A stretch of DNA of 64,000 bases from Clostridium sp. MB40-C1 (GCF_030913655.1 NZ_CP133189.1:3710001-3774000), one strand, 5' to 3'; counted from the stretch's first letter, positions 18,771-29,014 are shown. Notes: generated by a model from the letters alone, not told the origin. Translations and numbers: made by a program.

Positions 18771-19345
18771 TACATTTCCCAGATTTTTTCATCTGTTGTT
18801 GAAATTCCAATAGCACCAGCTTTAATACTTTGAATTACGTCTTCTTTATCTTTTATTAGACCACCTGCGATTACAGGTCTATTAGTTTGTTTGTTTATAG
18901 TATAGGTTATTTTGCCCATAATTCCAGGCAAAATTTCTGCTGCATCTGGGCGAATAGTTTTTAATGATTCTATAGCGTTATTTAAAGAAAGAGAATCAAT
19001 TATAAAAAACCTTTGAATTGCAAACATATCCATGTCTTTTGCAGCTTTTATTAAAGTGGATTTAGTAGATATTATTCCATCAGGTTTTATATTTTCATGA
19101 ATATATTTTAAGGCAGTAACATTCCTCGAAAAGCCGTCTATTAAATCTATATGTATGAATATGCATTTACCGTTACTTTTAACTTTGCTAACGATTTCTT
19201 TTAAATTAAATATATCTCCTGTAAGCAGAAAAACTATTTCACAGGGGGATTCAATTGCCTTGTCTAACTTACTAATATCTTTAACTGCTGCTATTATAGG
19301 ATTAATTTGTATTCGGTCAAAAAAAGCTTTTTTCAAATAGCTCAC
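18770..19345 (-). CDS. glpP: Glycerol-3-phosphate-responsive antiterminator GlpP
   Basis: 191 residues, normal length for the GlpP family (TIM-barrel-like RNA-binding regulator). Seen: NPIIAAVKDISKLDKAI, FLLTGDIFNL, IFIHIDLIDGFSRN, PDGIISTKSTLIKAAK, ILPGIMGKI and PVIAGGLIKDKEDV with GAIGISTT, the phosphate-binding loops. With bound glycerol 3-phosphate, GlpP prevents termination in leaders of glycerol genes. The three competing leader elements at 12230, 12564 and 15173 are its probable targets. TAAGGAGTGAG-like site upstream of the ATG. Faces the operon it controls. Confidence 0.93.
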   Translation of the reverse strand: MSYLKKAFFDRIQINPIIAAVKDISKLDKAIESPCEIVFLLTGDIFNLKEIVSKVKSNGKCIFIHIDLIDGFSRNVTALKYIHENIKPDGIISTKSTLIKAAKDMDMFAIQRFFIIDSLSLNNAIESLKTIRPDAAEILPGIMGKITYTINKQTNRPVIAGGLIKDKEDVIQSIKAGAIGISTTDEKIWEM

Positions 19346-19420
19346 TCCTTCATTTCATGTTTATTTAATTTCTAAGAACATAGCCTTTGATCTTTGATAT
19401 GCTACTAAATAATTCTTTTA

Positions 19421-19470
19421 AAGGCTCAGATGATAGTGGGTTGTTAGAAATAGAACTTCATCTGAGCCTT
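19421..19470 (-). terminator. Hairpin between the HgdC-type gene and glpP
   Basis: Perfect 13-bp stem (AAGGCTCAGATGA with TCATCTGAGCCTT, 24-base loop), followed on the minus strand by TTAAAAG. Likely stops transcription from the upstream minus-strand operon before glpP. Rest of the 277-base gap is AT-rich with no gene. Confidence 0.55.
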
Positions 19471-19622
19471 AGTAAAGTTAATTTAATAAAATTTCTTGTA
19501 AGGTAAAAGTATATACAGTACTATATAATTATTATACATATTTTTTATTATAATAAAAAGAGCAAAATTTATTTTAATTGAAATTTATTGAAATTTTACA
19601 ATAAATTATAACTGTATATAAT

Positions 19623-21296
19623 CTAAGAGGATTTTTCTAATGCTATAAGTGATGCACCTAAGGCACCAATAATTTCAGGTTCTTTAGGAATAAAAATTTT
19701 ATTATTAAGCTTTTTTTCTAAGCATTGAACAACTCCTATATTTTTAGCTACTCCACCAGTTATCATAAAACCTTCTTCACGTTTAATTCTATCTATTAAA
19801 GATAGGGTTCTATTTGCAATAGAATTACAAATACCATATATTATATCACTTTTTTCTTTGTTTTCAGCTATGAGAGAGATTACTTCAGATTCCGCAAAAA
19901 CACTGCACATACTTGTTATATCTATATTTTCTTTGTGTTTTAGTGAAAGAGATCCCATTGTATCTATAGATACTTCAAGAGTTCTAGCCATCATTTCTAA
20001 AAATCTACCTGTGCCAGCAGCACATTTGTCATTCATAGCAAAATCTTTAACATTACCCTCACCATCTATTTTAATAGCTTTGCTATCTTGTCCACCAATG
20101 TCTATTATAGTTCTAATATTTGAATTTAAGAAGTTAGCTCCTTTAGCATGACAAGTTATTTCTGTTACTGTTTGATCTGCAAAAGGTATACTTACTCTTC
20201 CATATCCTGTAGATACTATATAGCATAAATCTTCTATACACAGTCCTGATTTTTTTAGAACTTCATTAAGGGCTTTTTCTACGCCTATGGAGCTTTTAGA
20301 ACTTGTTTTTACAATAGAAAAAGAAACTATTGATTTATTTTCATCTATAATTACAGCATTAGTAGAAGTTGAACCACTATCAATTCCAAGAGCAAATTTA
20401 CTTTTATGCACTTTATTAACAGATGAGGAACAATTTTTTTCAACAGATGTGGAAAATTTATTTAAGGATTCTACAAAAGCTTCTATTCTCGTCCTAATTT
20501 GACCTTCACTTTGTTCACTATAATCTGTTTCTATTTTAATCATAGGAACGTCTAGATTATTTTTAAAATTTGAATATTCATAGGAGTAAAAATCGCAAAA
20601 TTTAATTGTATGATAAATAATACCTGAAAAATTTTCTTTTAAGATGGAATAACGTTTATCTATATCAGCCATTCTGAGGCAAGGAAAGTAATTTAATATG
20701 TTTTTAGCATATTGAGTTAATATATCTTCATTATCATAGATTTTATTGTAAAGTCCATAATTAGAGGTACATGTAAAATTATAGACTTTTCCGTTGATGA
20801 GTTTTTCAATATATTCTATTAAAGAATTTTTACATCTACCTCCCATAAGAGCAAGCTTAAGAGAAGTGCTATTTTCAGTATATACATGATTATTTTTATT
20901 ATTTACAATTTTTTTAAATTCTTTTTCATTAAATATTTTTCCACTATAATGTTCATAGTGATTAATAAATTTAAGTATTTCATTTTTAAATAGTTCTATA
21001 GAACAACAAGAATTTTTTTGGGGGATGTCAATTATGTGAAGAAAATTAAATTCACCTTGAAATTTTAGGACATCATACAATCGTTTTATACTATCACAGC
21101 AGTTTACAAGTATTAATTCTTTTATTTGTTTTTTTAAACAAAATTCTAAAACAGATTTACAATAAAAGCACATATTTGGATGCATTAATGTATCAGAATT
21201 ATGAAAGTTTGTTATGTAAGGGTCTATTTTCATTACTTCTTCTCCAAAACTTTCTAAAATCTCTATAGGAGTATATTTACATACATAACCTATCAT
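19623..21296 (-). CDS. HgdB-like domain fused to an HgdC-type ATP-dependent activase
   Basis: 557 residues. Residues 1 to about 285 belong to the 2-hydroxyacyl-CoA dehydratase D/B-component family (ending GQIRTRIEAFVESL). From about 300 on it is a BcrA/BadF/HgdC ATPase: GIDSGSTSTNAVIID phosphate loop, DIGGQDSKAIKID, the cluster Cys in NDKCAAGTGRFLE and ITSMCSVFAESEV (one 4Fe-4S bridges two subunits), and TGGVAKNIGVV. Such ATPases inject high-energy electrons into a partner enzyme. Starts directly on the stop of the upstream HgdB-type gene. The fusion is unusual compared with separate HgdC proteins of about 260 residues. Substrate unknown. Confidence 0.85.
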   Translation of the reverse strand: MIGYVCKYTPIEILESFGEEVMKIDPYITNFHNSDTLMHPNMCFYCKSVLEFCLKKQIKELILVNCCDSIKRLYDVLKFQGEFNFLHIIDIPQKNSCCSIELFKNEILKFINHYEHYSGKIFNEKEFKKIVNNKNNHVYTENSTSLKLALMGGRCKNSLIEYIEKLINGKVYNFTCTSNYGLYNKIYDNEDILTQYAKNILNYFPCLRMADIDKRYSILKENFSGIIYHTIKFCDFYSYEYSNFKNNLDVPMIKIETDYSEQSEGQIRTRIEAFVESLNKFSTSVEKNCSSSVNKVHKSKFALGIDSGSTSTNAVIIDENKSIVSFSIVKTSSKSSIGVEKALNEVLKKSGLCIEDLCYIVSTGYGRVSIPFADQTVTEITCHAKGANFLNSNIRTIIDIGGQDSKAIKIDGEGNVKDFAMNDKCAAGTGRFLEMMARTLEVSIDTMGSLSLKHKENIDITSMCSVFAESEVISLIAENKEKSDIIYGICNSIANRTLSLIDRIKREEGFMITGGVAKNIGVVQCLEKKLNNKIFIPKEPEIIGALGASLIALEKSS

Positions 21297-22574
21297 TTAT
21301 ACAACCTTCTTTCTTTGGTTTGTGTCTATTATTTCTAGAAAAGCTTCTACTCTAGTTTTTATCTGACCGTCTTGAGTATTACGTCTGTCTACTGCATCTC
21401 CATCAATAGATAAGAAGGGGATATTATTTTCTTTTAATAAATCTTTTAGAATCATAGTTCCACCAGTAGATTGTTTACACCCCCAATGACAGAAGTTTAT
21501 TACAGCATCTGCATCAAGTTCTTTAGCAGCTTTTAATATGTTTTTAGCTTTTTTTTCAAAGCTACCATTATATTGATTTAAAAGCATTTTTTTTGCTAAG
21601 GCATTAAACGGGTTATTATAGTCTAGTTCATCCATATAATCAAAGCTAAAATCACAAGTTAAAAGCTGATATTCATGGCTTAAGTTAAAATAATTCTTTA
21701 ATGTTTTATGATAAAAAGGTAGAAGATGTACCCATAAAATTTTTTTACATGATGTTTTATTAAAGTATTGAATATCTTCTGATTGCATTTTGTAAAATTT
21801 ATGAGTTTTTTTTCTTCCAAGAGCAACATGAGAAGTGAAAAGTTTATACATTTCTAATGTAAGTGTATTTGGAAAATACTTTGTTTTAAGCTTATTATAG
21901 AATAATTTTCTATAATATAAAGTAGAGTTTTCCAATATTAAAATCTCTTTTAACTTATTTACATTTAAACTTTTTTTCATGGTGTCTTCTATCATGCATA
22001 CCATTTCTTTTATTTGATTTGCCACATAAAATTCAGTATCTTTATTATATTCATAAGGGATATCTATAATATAAAAAGGTATGTTATAGTTGTGTGAGCA
22101 GTGTCTAAAGGTATTTATGTTAGCATCACAAATCATAGAAGAAGTAACTGCAAAAGATGGTTTAGGTATAAGTCCTGAATCTATAGCTCCTAAGAAAGCC
22201 TTATGATATGAGCAAAGAGTTTCTGAAAATCCACAATTTGAGGCATAATCTATAAAATAATCTTCGCATGTAAAACCAGATAAAAATGAAGAAAATGCTT
22301 CAATAAACAAAGGATAAATACCCATAGCATGAAGTATTTCAGTTGGAGCAAAAAGATTAACTAAACCACAATTATTAGGATTTTGGAGCGGTTCTAATAT
22401 ATATTCAATACATATTTTATTTAGATATTGCAGAGAAGGAGGTAAATTCTTATCTCTAAATTTAGAAACCCTTAGTTTTTCAAGAGATAGACCAGTTTTT
22501 ATTAAATTCAAAGCAGTTTGGGGATTATACATAGATTTTTTGATTAAATTTCCATATCTTTTAACAATATCCAC
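21297..22574 (-). CDS. 2-hydroxyacyl-CoA dehydratase-type (HgdB/DCCP-like) iron-sulfur protein
   Basis: 425 residues of the 2-hydroxyglutaryl-CoA dehydratase D-component family. Motifs: the N-terminal region with FAPTEILHAMGIYPLFIEAF, Cys-rich SNCGFSETLCSYHKAFLG, MICDANINTFRHC, and near the end NFCHWGCKQSTGG and GQIKTRVEAFLEI. The Cys residues would hold the cluster that receives electrons from the downstream ATPase. True dehydratases need two such subunits, and the second could be the N-terminal half of the next protein. Alternatively the pair is a double-cubane cluster protein with its reductase. Which small molecule is reduced is not visible. Confidence 0.8.
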   Translation of the reverse strand: MDIVKRYGNLIKKSMYNPQTALNLIKTGLSLEKLRVSKFRDKNLPPSLQYLNKICIEYILEPLQNPNNCGLVNLFAPTEILHAMGIYPLFIEAFSSFLSGFTCEDYFIDYASNCGFSETLCSYHKAFLGAIDSGLIPKPSFAVTSSMICDANINTFRHCSHNYNIPFYIIDIPYEYNKDTEFYVANQIKEMVCMIEDTMKKSLNVNKLKEILILENSTLYYRKLFYNKLKTKYFPNTLTLEMYKLFTSHVALGRKKTHKFYKMQSEDIQYFNKTSCKKILWVHLLPFYHKTLKNYFNLSHEYQLLTCDFSFDYMDELDYNNPFNALAKKMLLNQYNGSFEKKAKNILKAAKELDADAVINFCHWGCKQSTGGTMILKDLLKENNIPFLSIDGDAVDRRNTQDGQIKTRVEAFLEIIDTNQRKKVV

Positions 22575-22674
22575 ATAAACACTTCCTTAATATAATAATA
22601 AATTATTAATAGCTTGATTCATAATTTATTATAGCAGAACAGATGAGAAATAATTCCATATTTCATATAAATTA

Positions 22675-22737
22675 AAATAAAAAACGCCATACATGGATGT
22701 GGGAGGGAAATACAAGATTTCTGGATCCATGTATGGC
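22675..22737 (-). terminator. Terminator-like hairpin in the leader of the HgdB-type operon
   Basis: A perfect 13-bp stem (GCCATACATGGAT and its complement at 22725-22737) around a 26-base loop. On the minus strand it is followed by GTTTTTTATTTT, about 100 bases before the start of the 425-residue gene. It could be an attenuator or the end of a separate small RNA. Seen in sequence; role inferred. Confidence 0.55.
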
Positions 22738-23334
22738 TTATGTTTTGTTACGAACTTACGATTTTAAGTAATAGAAAAATTCTACTTACTAATAATATAA
22801 TTTAAAATCTCCACTTATACTTTATATTGTATTATTTGTTTATTTCAATGTCAACAAAAGTATTAGTATTATTTGCATTAATATATTGATATATTAATGA
22901 ATTTCATAAAAATAGTATGTTTATTGTTAGATATCAAATTTATTTTGTTTGCTTTTTTTATGTAGGATATAAGGGCTAAATGTTAATACTTGTAGGTAGG
23001 CAATATTAAATGTATAATAACTATATTAATTAATTTACCGTAAGATAATGTTTAAGTTAATTATAGAAAGTTTTAAAGGAATATTAGTTTTACAGTTTGC
23101 TAAAATATCTAAATTTTATGAATTAGATATTGATAATTTAAAAGAAATTATGTCAATAATAGATAATATATAGTTAAAAATATTATTTGTAAAGTAACTT
23201 TATATATATTAATGTATATTATTTGTTTTGTAAAATACGACATGGTTTTATATAGAATGTTTTATGTAATAAAAGGTTTGTATAAATAAAAACGCTAATT
23301 TAGAGTTTTAGTTATTTTTATAGGAGGATGTAGG
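22738..23334. other. About 600-base gene-poor region before ftsH
   Basis: Very AT-rich. A 41-codon ORF (+ strand, 23048-23173) lacks a good ribosome site and may be a gene remnant. A short AGTAGAATTTTTCTATTACT-type hairpin lies near 22765-22785. Nothing else can be supported. Confidence 0.35.
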
Positions 23335-25347
23335 ATGTTTAACAACAAAAAACTGAAGTATTTAATTTACTATGTTACAGGTGTTTTAATTTTGCTCATA
23401 ATATTAAACTCTGTAATGAGAAGCTTTGGAACAGAACATATAAAGTATAGCGAATTTGAACAAATGCTTTCACAGAAAAAAATTGAAGAAGTTCAAATAA
23501 CAGATAATCAGCTTATAGTTGTTCCTAAGCCAGGAGTAGAAAGTAAGAAGATACTTTATACTGCAAATATTGAAAAACTTAATGCTTCTGATTTGCTAGT
23601 GAAGTTAAAGGCAGCAGGAGTAAAATATGATGGGCCTGTAAAAAATCAAAATCCTTTCATGAACTTTTTCTTGGAATGGGTATTGCCATTATTAGTATTT
23701 ATGGTTATAGGTAGAATAATATTTGGAAGTATGGAAAAAAGAATGGGTAATGGTGTTATGTCTTTTGGAAAGAATAACGCAAAAATTTATGCTGAAAGTG
23801 AAACAGGAAAAACTTTTCAAGATGTAGCAGGTCAAGACGAAGCTAAGGAATCATTAGTAGAAATTGTAGATTTTTTACATAAGCCTGAGAGATATACAGA
23901 AATAGGGGCTAAACTGCCTAAGGGAGCTCTTTTAGTAGGACCGCCAGGAACAGGTAAAACACTTCTTGCAAAAGCAGTTGCAGGAGAAGCTAAGGTACCA
24001 TTTTTCTCTATATCTGGATCTAGCTTTGTTGAAATGTTTGTAGGTATGGGTGCCGCTAGAGTTAGAGATTTATTCAAGCAAGCAGAAGAAAAGGCTCCTT
24101 GTATAGTATTCATTGATGAGATAGATGCTATAGGAAAAAGTAGAGATAATGGAGTAGGAGGAGGAAATGATGAGAGGGAACAAACATTAAATCAGCTTCT
24201 TGCTCAAATGGATGGTTTTGATGCTTCTAAAGGAGTTGTAATCTTAGCTGCAACAAATAGACCAGAGATCCTAGATAAAGCTTTATTAAGACCAGGTAGA
24301 TTTGATAGAAGAGTTATTGTTGATACACCGGATTTAAAAGGGAGAGAAGCCATACTTAAAGTTCATGCAAAAGAAGTAAAAATGTCTAATGAGGTAAACT
24401 TAGAATCTGTTGCAAGATCAACTCCAGGAGCAGTAGGAGCAGATCTTGCTAATATAGTAAATGAAGCTGCTCTTTTAGCAGTTAAAAAGGGAAGAAAAGA
24501 AGTTATACAAGAAGATTTAGAGGAAGCAGTTGAAATAATTATTGCTGGTAAAGAGAAAAAAGACAGGATAATGTCTACTAAAGAAAAGAGAACAGTTGCT
24601 TTTCATGAAGTTGGTCATGCACTAGTTGCTGCTTTATTAAAACATACAGATCCTGTTCATAAGATAACTATTATCCCAAGAACAATGGGAGCATTAGGGT
24701 ATACTATGCAACTTCCAGAAGAAGAAAAATATCTTGTAAGTAAAGAAGAAATGATGGATAAGATAACTGTAATGCTTGGAGGTAGAGCTGCGGAAGAAGT
24801 AGAATTTAACACAATATCTACAGGTGCTTCAAATGATATAGAAAAAGCAACTCAAACCGCAAGAAATATGGTTACTATATATGGTATGACCGAAAGATTT
24901 GATATGATGGCTTTAGAGTCTGTTTCTAATAGATATTTAGATGGAAGACCTATTAGAAATTGCAGTGCTCAAACAGAAGCTTTTATAGATGAAGAGATGT
25001 TAAGAATAATAAAGGAATCTCATAACAAAGCTATTAAGATATTAGAAGAGAATAGAGAATTATTAACTACCATTGCTGAAAGACTCATTGAAAAAGAAAC
25101 TTTAATGGGAGATGAATTCATGGATATGGTTAGAGAAATATATCCTGAAATACCATTAAAAAAAGAGAAAAAAGATAATAATAAGGAAATCAAAAATCAG
25201 GATATTGAAGAAAATAAAAAAGATATTAAAGAAGAGAATTATCAGCAAATTAAAAAAAAGGATGATCAAGCAAATAAAGAGGAAGAGGTTAATAAAGAAG
25301 AACTAAATAACCAAAGTGAAGAAGGTAGCAAGGAAAACAAAGAATAA
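23335..25347 (+). CDS. ftsH: ATP-dependent zinc metalloprotease FtsH
   Basis: 670 residues. Two membrane segments (about 8-28 and 102-122) bracket a short external domain. The AAA+ ATPase has Walker A GPPGTGKT near residue 201, [11 protein letters not shown] (Walker B) and the second region of homology RPGRFDRR. The protease domain has the zinc motif HEVGHA near residue 423. Hexameric membrane protease degrading faulty membrane proteins and short-lived regulators. The tail after about residue 605 is an acidic and Lys-rich low-complexity stretch, longer than in most FtsH. TAGGAGGATG precedes the ATG. Single gene, followed by HelD. Confidence 0.97.
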   Translation: MFNNKKLKYLIYYVTGVLILLIILNSVMRSFGTEHIKYSEFEQMLSQKKIEEVQITDNQLIVVPKPGVESKKILYTANIEKLNASDLLVKLKAAGVKYDGPVKNQNPFMNFFLEWVLPLLVFMVIGRIIFGSMEKRMGNGVMSFGKNNAKIYAESETGKTFQDVAGQDEAKESLVEIVDFLHKPERYTEIGAKLPKGALLVGPPGTGKTLLAKAVAGEAKVPFFSISGSSFVEMFVGMGAARVRDLFKQAEEKAPCIVFIDEIDAIGKSRDNGVGGGNDEREQTLNQLLAQMDGFDASKGVVILAATNRPEILDKALLRPGRFDRRVIVDTPDLKGREAILKVHAKEVKMSNEVNLESVARSTPGAVGADLANIVNEAALLAVKKGRKEVIQEDLEEAVEIIIAGKEKKDRIMSTKEKRTVAFHEVGHALVAALLKHTDPVHKITIIPRTMGALGYTMQLPEEEKYLVSKEEMMDKITVMLGGRAAEEVEFNTISTGASNDIEKATQTARNMVTIYGMTERFDMMALESVSNRYLDGRPIRNCSAQTEAFIDEEMLRIIKESHNKAIKILEENRELLTTIAERLIEKETLMGDEFMDMVREIYPEIPLKKEKKDNNKEIKNQDIEENKKDIKEENYQQIKKKDDQANKEEEVNKEELNNQSEEGSKENKE

Positions 25348-25375
25348 AAAATAAAAAACGTAATACCCATATAAC

Positions 25376-25440
25376 TATAGTACAATGCAGAATGTATTGT
25401 ACTATAATTATATACATTATATTAAATTTTTTTAGAAAGA
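25376..25440 (+). terminator. Possible terminator after ftsH
   Basis: TATAGTACAAT pairs with ATTGTACTATA (11 bp, 9-base loop). The T-rich stretch is about 25 bases further on, so termination strength is uncertain. Confidence 0.45.
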
Positions 25441-25452
25441 GAAGATGATTGA

Positions 25453-27582
25453 ATGAAAAATAATGATTTTGAGAAGGAAATACAAAAAGAAATACAATTA
25501 GAGTTTGAAAAAAGTAGATTAAATGACACTATTAATATAATAAAAGAAGAAATAATAAACTGCATTAAAAAAAGAAAAAGTATTACTCAATACTTAGTAG
25601 ATACTAGAAAAAATGCTGTAGAAGAATATAGGGATGACGAAGATAAGTTAATCGAATATTTTGACCACGAGAGATTTGTAAGAGAAGAAAGTTTTAAATC
25701 TATAGATAGAAAGCTAAAAGAATTCACAATATTACAACCATCACCTTATTTTGGAAAAGTAACTTTTGAAGAAAAGGATGTTGAAGGAGAAGAATATATA
25801 TATATAGGTAGATTTGGGGTTACTCCAGAGGAAGCTTATGAGCCTGTAGTTGTGGATTGGAGGGCACCTATATCATCTTTATTTTATGCTGGTAAGCTAG
25901 GAAATGTAGAGTATAGTGCTCCTTCTGGGAAAATACAAGTAGATGTAAGTGGTAAAAGACAATTTATCATAAAAAAAGAAAATCTTCTTGGGATGTTTGA
26001 TTCTGAAGTAGATGTAAAAGATGAAATACTTCAGATGGTTTTAAGTAAAAATGCAGAAGATAAGTTAAAAGATATAATAATGACGATTCAGCAAGAGCAA
26101 GATGATTTGATAAGACAACCAAGAGATAAAACTATAGTTGTAGATGGAATAGCAGGGAGTGGAAAGACAACAATAGCTCTTCACAGAGTAGCATATTTAC
26201 TGTATAACTATAGAAAGATTCTGCAAGATAAGGTGCTTATACTAGGACCTAATAGTATATTTATGGAATACATATCAACTGTTCTTCCTAGCTTAGGTGA
26301 AATAGGGGTTAGGCAGCAAACTTTTAGCGATTTTGCAATAGGGATTTTAGAGTTAAATACTATTATGGAATTTAGAGAGTATATGGAAAAAATAATAAAT
26401 AAAGATGAAGAATTTATAAAAGAAATTCTTTTTAAAACGTCTAAAGGATATATAAAAGAGTTAAATAAGTTTATTGAAATTTTGAATAAAAAGTACTTTA
26501 TAACAGAGGATCTTGTTTTTGAGAATACTATAATAGTACCTAAAGAAGCAATAAAAGATTTATTTGATTATTATAAGAGTATGCCTTTGTTTAGAAGAAG
26601 TAAAAAAATAAAGAGAATACTTTTTGCCAAGATAAGAGATAAAAGGGATGAGAAAGTAAGAGAAATTGAAAAATGGTATAGAGAATCTTTATCTAAAATG
26701 GATGAAGAGAAAAAGAACTTAGAAGGATCAGAACTAATATTTAAGAGAAAGCTTAAAATCAGAGAAGTTATAAAGAATGCTATGACTTCAAAAAAATATC
26801 TTAAATGGTTGGATAATGAGAAGGTTATAGATTTATACAATAATTTAAATGGTAATAAGGTACTTACTATAGATGATTTAGCACCAATTTTATATTTAAA
26901 GATAAAGTTAGAGGGATTAAAACTTGAAGAGGAGATAAAACATGTTGTTATAGATGAGGCTCAAGATTATAGTTTGCTTCAATTTATAGTTATTAAAGAG
27001 TTAACTAAGTGTAAGGCTTTTACTATTGTAGGTGATAAGAATCAACGATTAATTCCTGTATTAGAAGACATACCTATGTTAAATTTAAATGAGGTATTAG
27101 ACAATGTAGAATACTTTAATTTAAATAAGAGCTATAGATCAACTAAAGAAATTATGGAATATGCAAATAGGTATCTTGCTGAGGATAAAATAGTTCCATT
27201 AGTTAGAAGTGGAGATTTAGTTGTTGATAAATCTATAAATTCAAAAGAAGAGTTTATAAAAGAAATTGAAAATATTCTTGGTAAATTGAATAATGAAGGA
27301 CTTGAAAGTATAGCTATAATATGCAAAAACAAAGAAGAAGCAAAAGAAGTCTATTCTCTTGTAAATAGAAAAATGGGAATAAAATTAATAGATAGTGAAG
27401 AAATAATTTATAACAAAGGGGGAGTAGTTATACCAGCTTATTACGCCAAAGGTTTGGAATTTGATGCTGCTATTATTATAAATTGTGAAGATGAACAAAT
27501 GATTAAAGAAGATAAATTAATGTATGTTATGGCAACGAGGGCTTTGCATAAACTTTATGTTTATAATGTTAATTTAAAATAA
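25453..27582 (+). CDS. helD: HelD-type RNA polymerase recycling helicase (UvrD-like)
   Basis: 709 residues, close to Bacillus HelD. Superfamily 1 ATPase: a coiled-coil N-terminal arm (1 to about 60), VVDWRAPISSLFY, Walker A DGIAGSGKTTIALHR near residue 232, VVIDEAQDYS (motif II) near 501, LNKSYRSTKEIMEYAN (motif IV) and KGLEFDAAIIIN (motif V). HelD removes stalled RNA polymerase from DNA. GAAAGAGAAGATGATTG gives a moderate ribosome site. Convergent with the next gene, with a long palindrome between. Confidence 0.88.
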   Translation: MKNNDFEKEIQKEIQLEFEKSRLNDTINIIKEEIINCIKKRKSITQYLVDTRKNAVEEYRDDEDKLIEYFDHERFVREESFKSIDRKLKEFTILQPSPYFGKVTFEEKDVEGEEYIYIGRFGVTPEEAYEPVVVDWRAPISSLFYAGKLGNVEYSAPSGKIQVDVSGKRQFIIKKENLLGMFDSEVDVKDEILQMVLSKNAEDKLKDIIMTIQQEQDDLIRQPRDKTIVVDGIAGSGKTTIALHRVAYLLYNYRKILQDKVLILGPNSIFMEYISTVLPSLGEIGVRQQTFSDFAIGILELNTIMEFREYMEKIINKDEEFIKEILFKTSKGYIKELNKFIEILNKKYFITEDLVFENTIIVPKEAIKDLFDYYKSMPLFRRSKKIKRILFAKIRDKRDEKVREIEKWYRESLSKMDEEKKNLEGSELIFKRKLKIREVIKNAMTSKKYLKWLDNEKVIDLYNNLNGNKVLTIDDLAPILYLKIKLEGLKLEEEIKHVVIDEAQDYSLLQFIVIKELTKCKAFTIVGDKNQRLIPVLEDIPMLNLNEVLDNVEYFNLNKSYRSTKEIMEYANRYLAEDKIVPLVRSGDLVVDKSINSKEEFIKEIENILGKLNNEGLESIAIICKNKEEAKEVYSLVNRKMGIKLIDSEEIIYNKGGVVIPAYYAKGLEFDAAIIINCEDEQMIKEDKLMYVMATRALHKLYVYNVNLK

Positions 27583-27616
27583 GATATAGATTATCTAATA
27601 AACAATTATATAACAA

Positions 27617-27892
27617 GTCTAATTTAAAATTAAGTTTTCATGGACTCATTTATTTTAGACTATGTTTAATAAACTATTAAGTTCGTATAATTTATTAAAC
27701 AATTCTAAATTCAATATAACTTATGTAGCTAAGCTTTTGTAAACTACCTAACGCTCAAACATACAAAAGCTTTTAACGCTACATGAGTTATATTAAATAA
27801 GAATTGTAATTTCTCATTATAATGAACTCAACAATTTTAAAACATATACTAAAATAAATGAGCTGTGAAAACTAAAAATTCTAAATGTAGAC
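27617..27892. repeat. Long imperfect palindrome (P4)
   Basis: Arms of about 120 bases: left 27617 to about 27739 (GTCTAATTT, TTTTCATGGACTCATTTATTTTA, AATTCAATATAACTTATGTAGC, AGCTTTTGT), right about 27764-27892 as the reverse complement with scattered mismatches. Fills the gap between convergent helD and the double P-loop gene. No ORF. The sequence is not shared with copies A to C by eye. Confidence 0.82.
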
Positions 27893-27913
27893 TAATTTTA
27901 TATTTATTTTTGT

Positions 27914-29014
27914 TTAAAGATTTCTATATTGTTTTTCATATTTTAAAATTTTAGTAATTACATCGTTAGTTATCTTTTCAGCTTTATCAAAATTCATATT
28001 AGGTATATATAATTTTTCAAGTTCATCGTGTAGAATTTTTGCTTGAGAAATAATAGACAAGCCTTTATTTAAAAGCGTGTAAAAAGTTTGTTTTGAAACA
28101 TCTATTTCAGCTTTGCTTCTTTCAAGTAAGAGTTGATTTTGATAGTCTGACATATTTATTTGAATTCCTTCAAAGGTTTTTTTATTTAGCTCATTAGAAG
28201 TTAAAATAGCAGTACTTATATTTGGTATACATATATGTTCTATTCTTTCAGGGATTAAAGGATCATGATAAACTTCAACGAAAAGACCTCTTTTTAAGGC
28301 TTCCTCATAAATATATCTCATAACTGAAGTTTTATAAGTCCCAGGTTCACCATTTAAAACATATATTTGTTTATAATCTTTATATATGGAGTCTATATAG
28401 CTTACGATACCATTAGGAGTAAAGGCAGTGGCAAATAAGTGCCTACTATTTGTAGCAACTGAAACTGTAGTGTTTTTAAATAATCTATTTTTTAAATCCT
28501 CCATAAAAACATTTATCTTTGAAAAATTTAAAGCGTCTAAATTATAACAGTTCCAGTCATCATGAATTATCTTAGCAGCACCTATATATCTATAAGCATG
28601 TTTAAAGGTTTTTCCAACTTGCTTATTAATGGATATAATGGAGTTTCTATAATCTTTAAAACTATCTTCTATCCAGCATTCTCCCATATTTAGAATTTCA
28701 TCTACAGCACCAGGATTTATAGGGTCAACTACATGTGGTGATGTTCCATCAAGTATTGCTACGTTTAATTCTTTTATAACTACTCCATCTAAGGAATTAT
28801 TATCAGAAGAACAATGATGATATTCTATATCATAACCTTTTTCGTTAAAATATTGCCCTACCTTTCTCATAAGAGTAGACTTGCCTGTACCAGGACCACC
28901 CTTAAGACATATTATTCGTCGTGCACTTTCTTGAGGTAGTATATACCTATAAAAAGAGTAGAAGCCTTTAGATGTATTACCTCCAGGGAAAAAATGCTTA
29001 AAATTACCTTTCAT
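27914..29014 (-). CDS. Double P-loop ATPase of unknown role (PRK06851-like)
   Basis: 366 residues with two nucleotide-binding halves. The N-terminal half has CLKGGPGTGKSTLMRKVG (near residue 40) and the C-terminal half has LNGEPGTYKTSVMRYIY (near residue 217), where the usual Gly of GxGK is Tyr. The halves look like an ancient internal duplication. EYHHCSSDNNSLDGV and FATAFTPNGIVSYIDSIY are conserved in clostridial homologues as far as I recall. No signal or membrane segment. Function is unknown; sporulation-related roles have been guessed for the family but nothing here shows it. Confidence 0.75.
   Translation of the reverse strand: MKGNFKHFFPGGNTSKGFYSFYRYILPQESARRIICLKGGPGTGKSTLMRKVGQYFNEKGYDIEYHHCSSDNNSLDGVVIKELNVAILDGTSPHVVDPINPGAVDEILNMGECWIEDSFKDYRNSIISINKQVGKTFKHAYRYIGAAKIIHDDWNCYNLDALNFSKINVFMEDLKNRLFKNTTVSVATNSRHLFATAFTPNGIVSYIDSIYKDYKQIYVLNGEPGTYKTSVMRYIYEEALKRGLFVEVYHDPLIPERIEHICIPNISTAILTSNELNKKTFEGIQINMSDYQNQLLLERSKAEIDVSKQTFYTLLNKGLSIISQAKILHDELEKLYIPNMNFDKAEKITNDVITKILKYEKQYRNL

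Noticed and set aside
23048-23173. 41-codon ORF before ftsH
   Set aside because: No ribosome site and no recognised family; listed only as a possible remnant.
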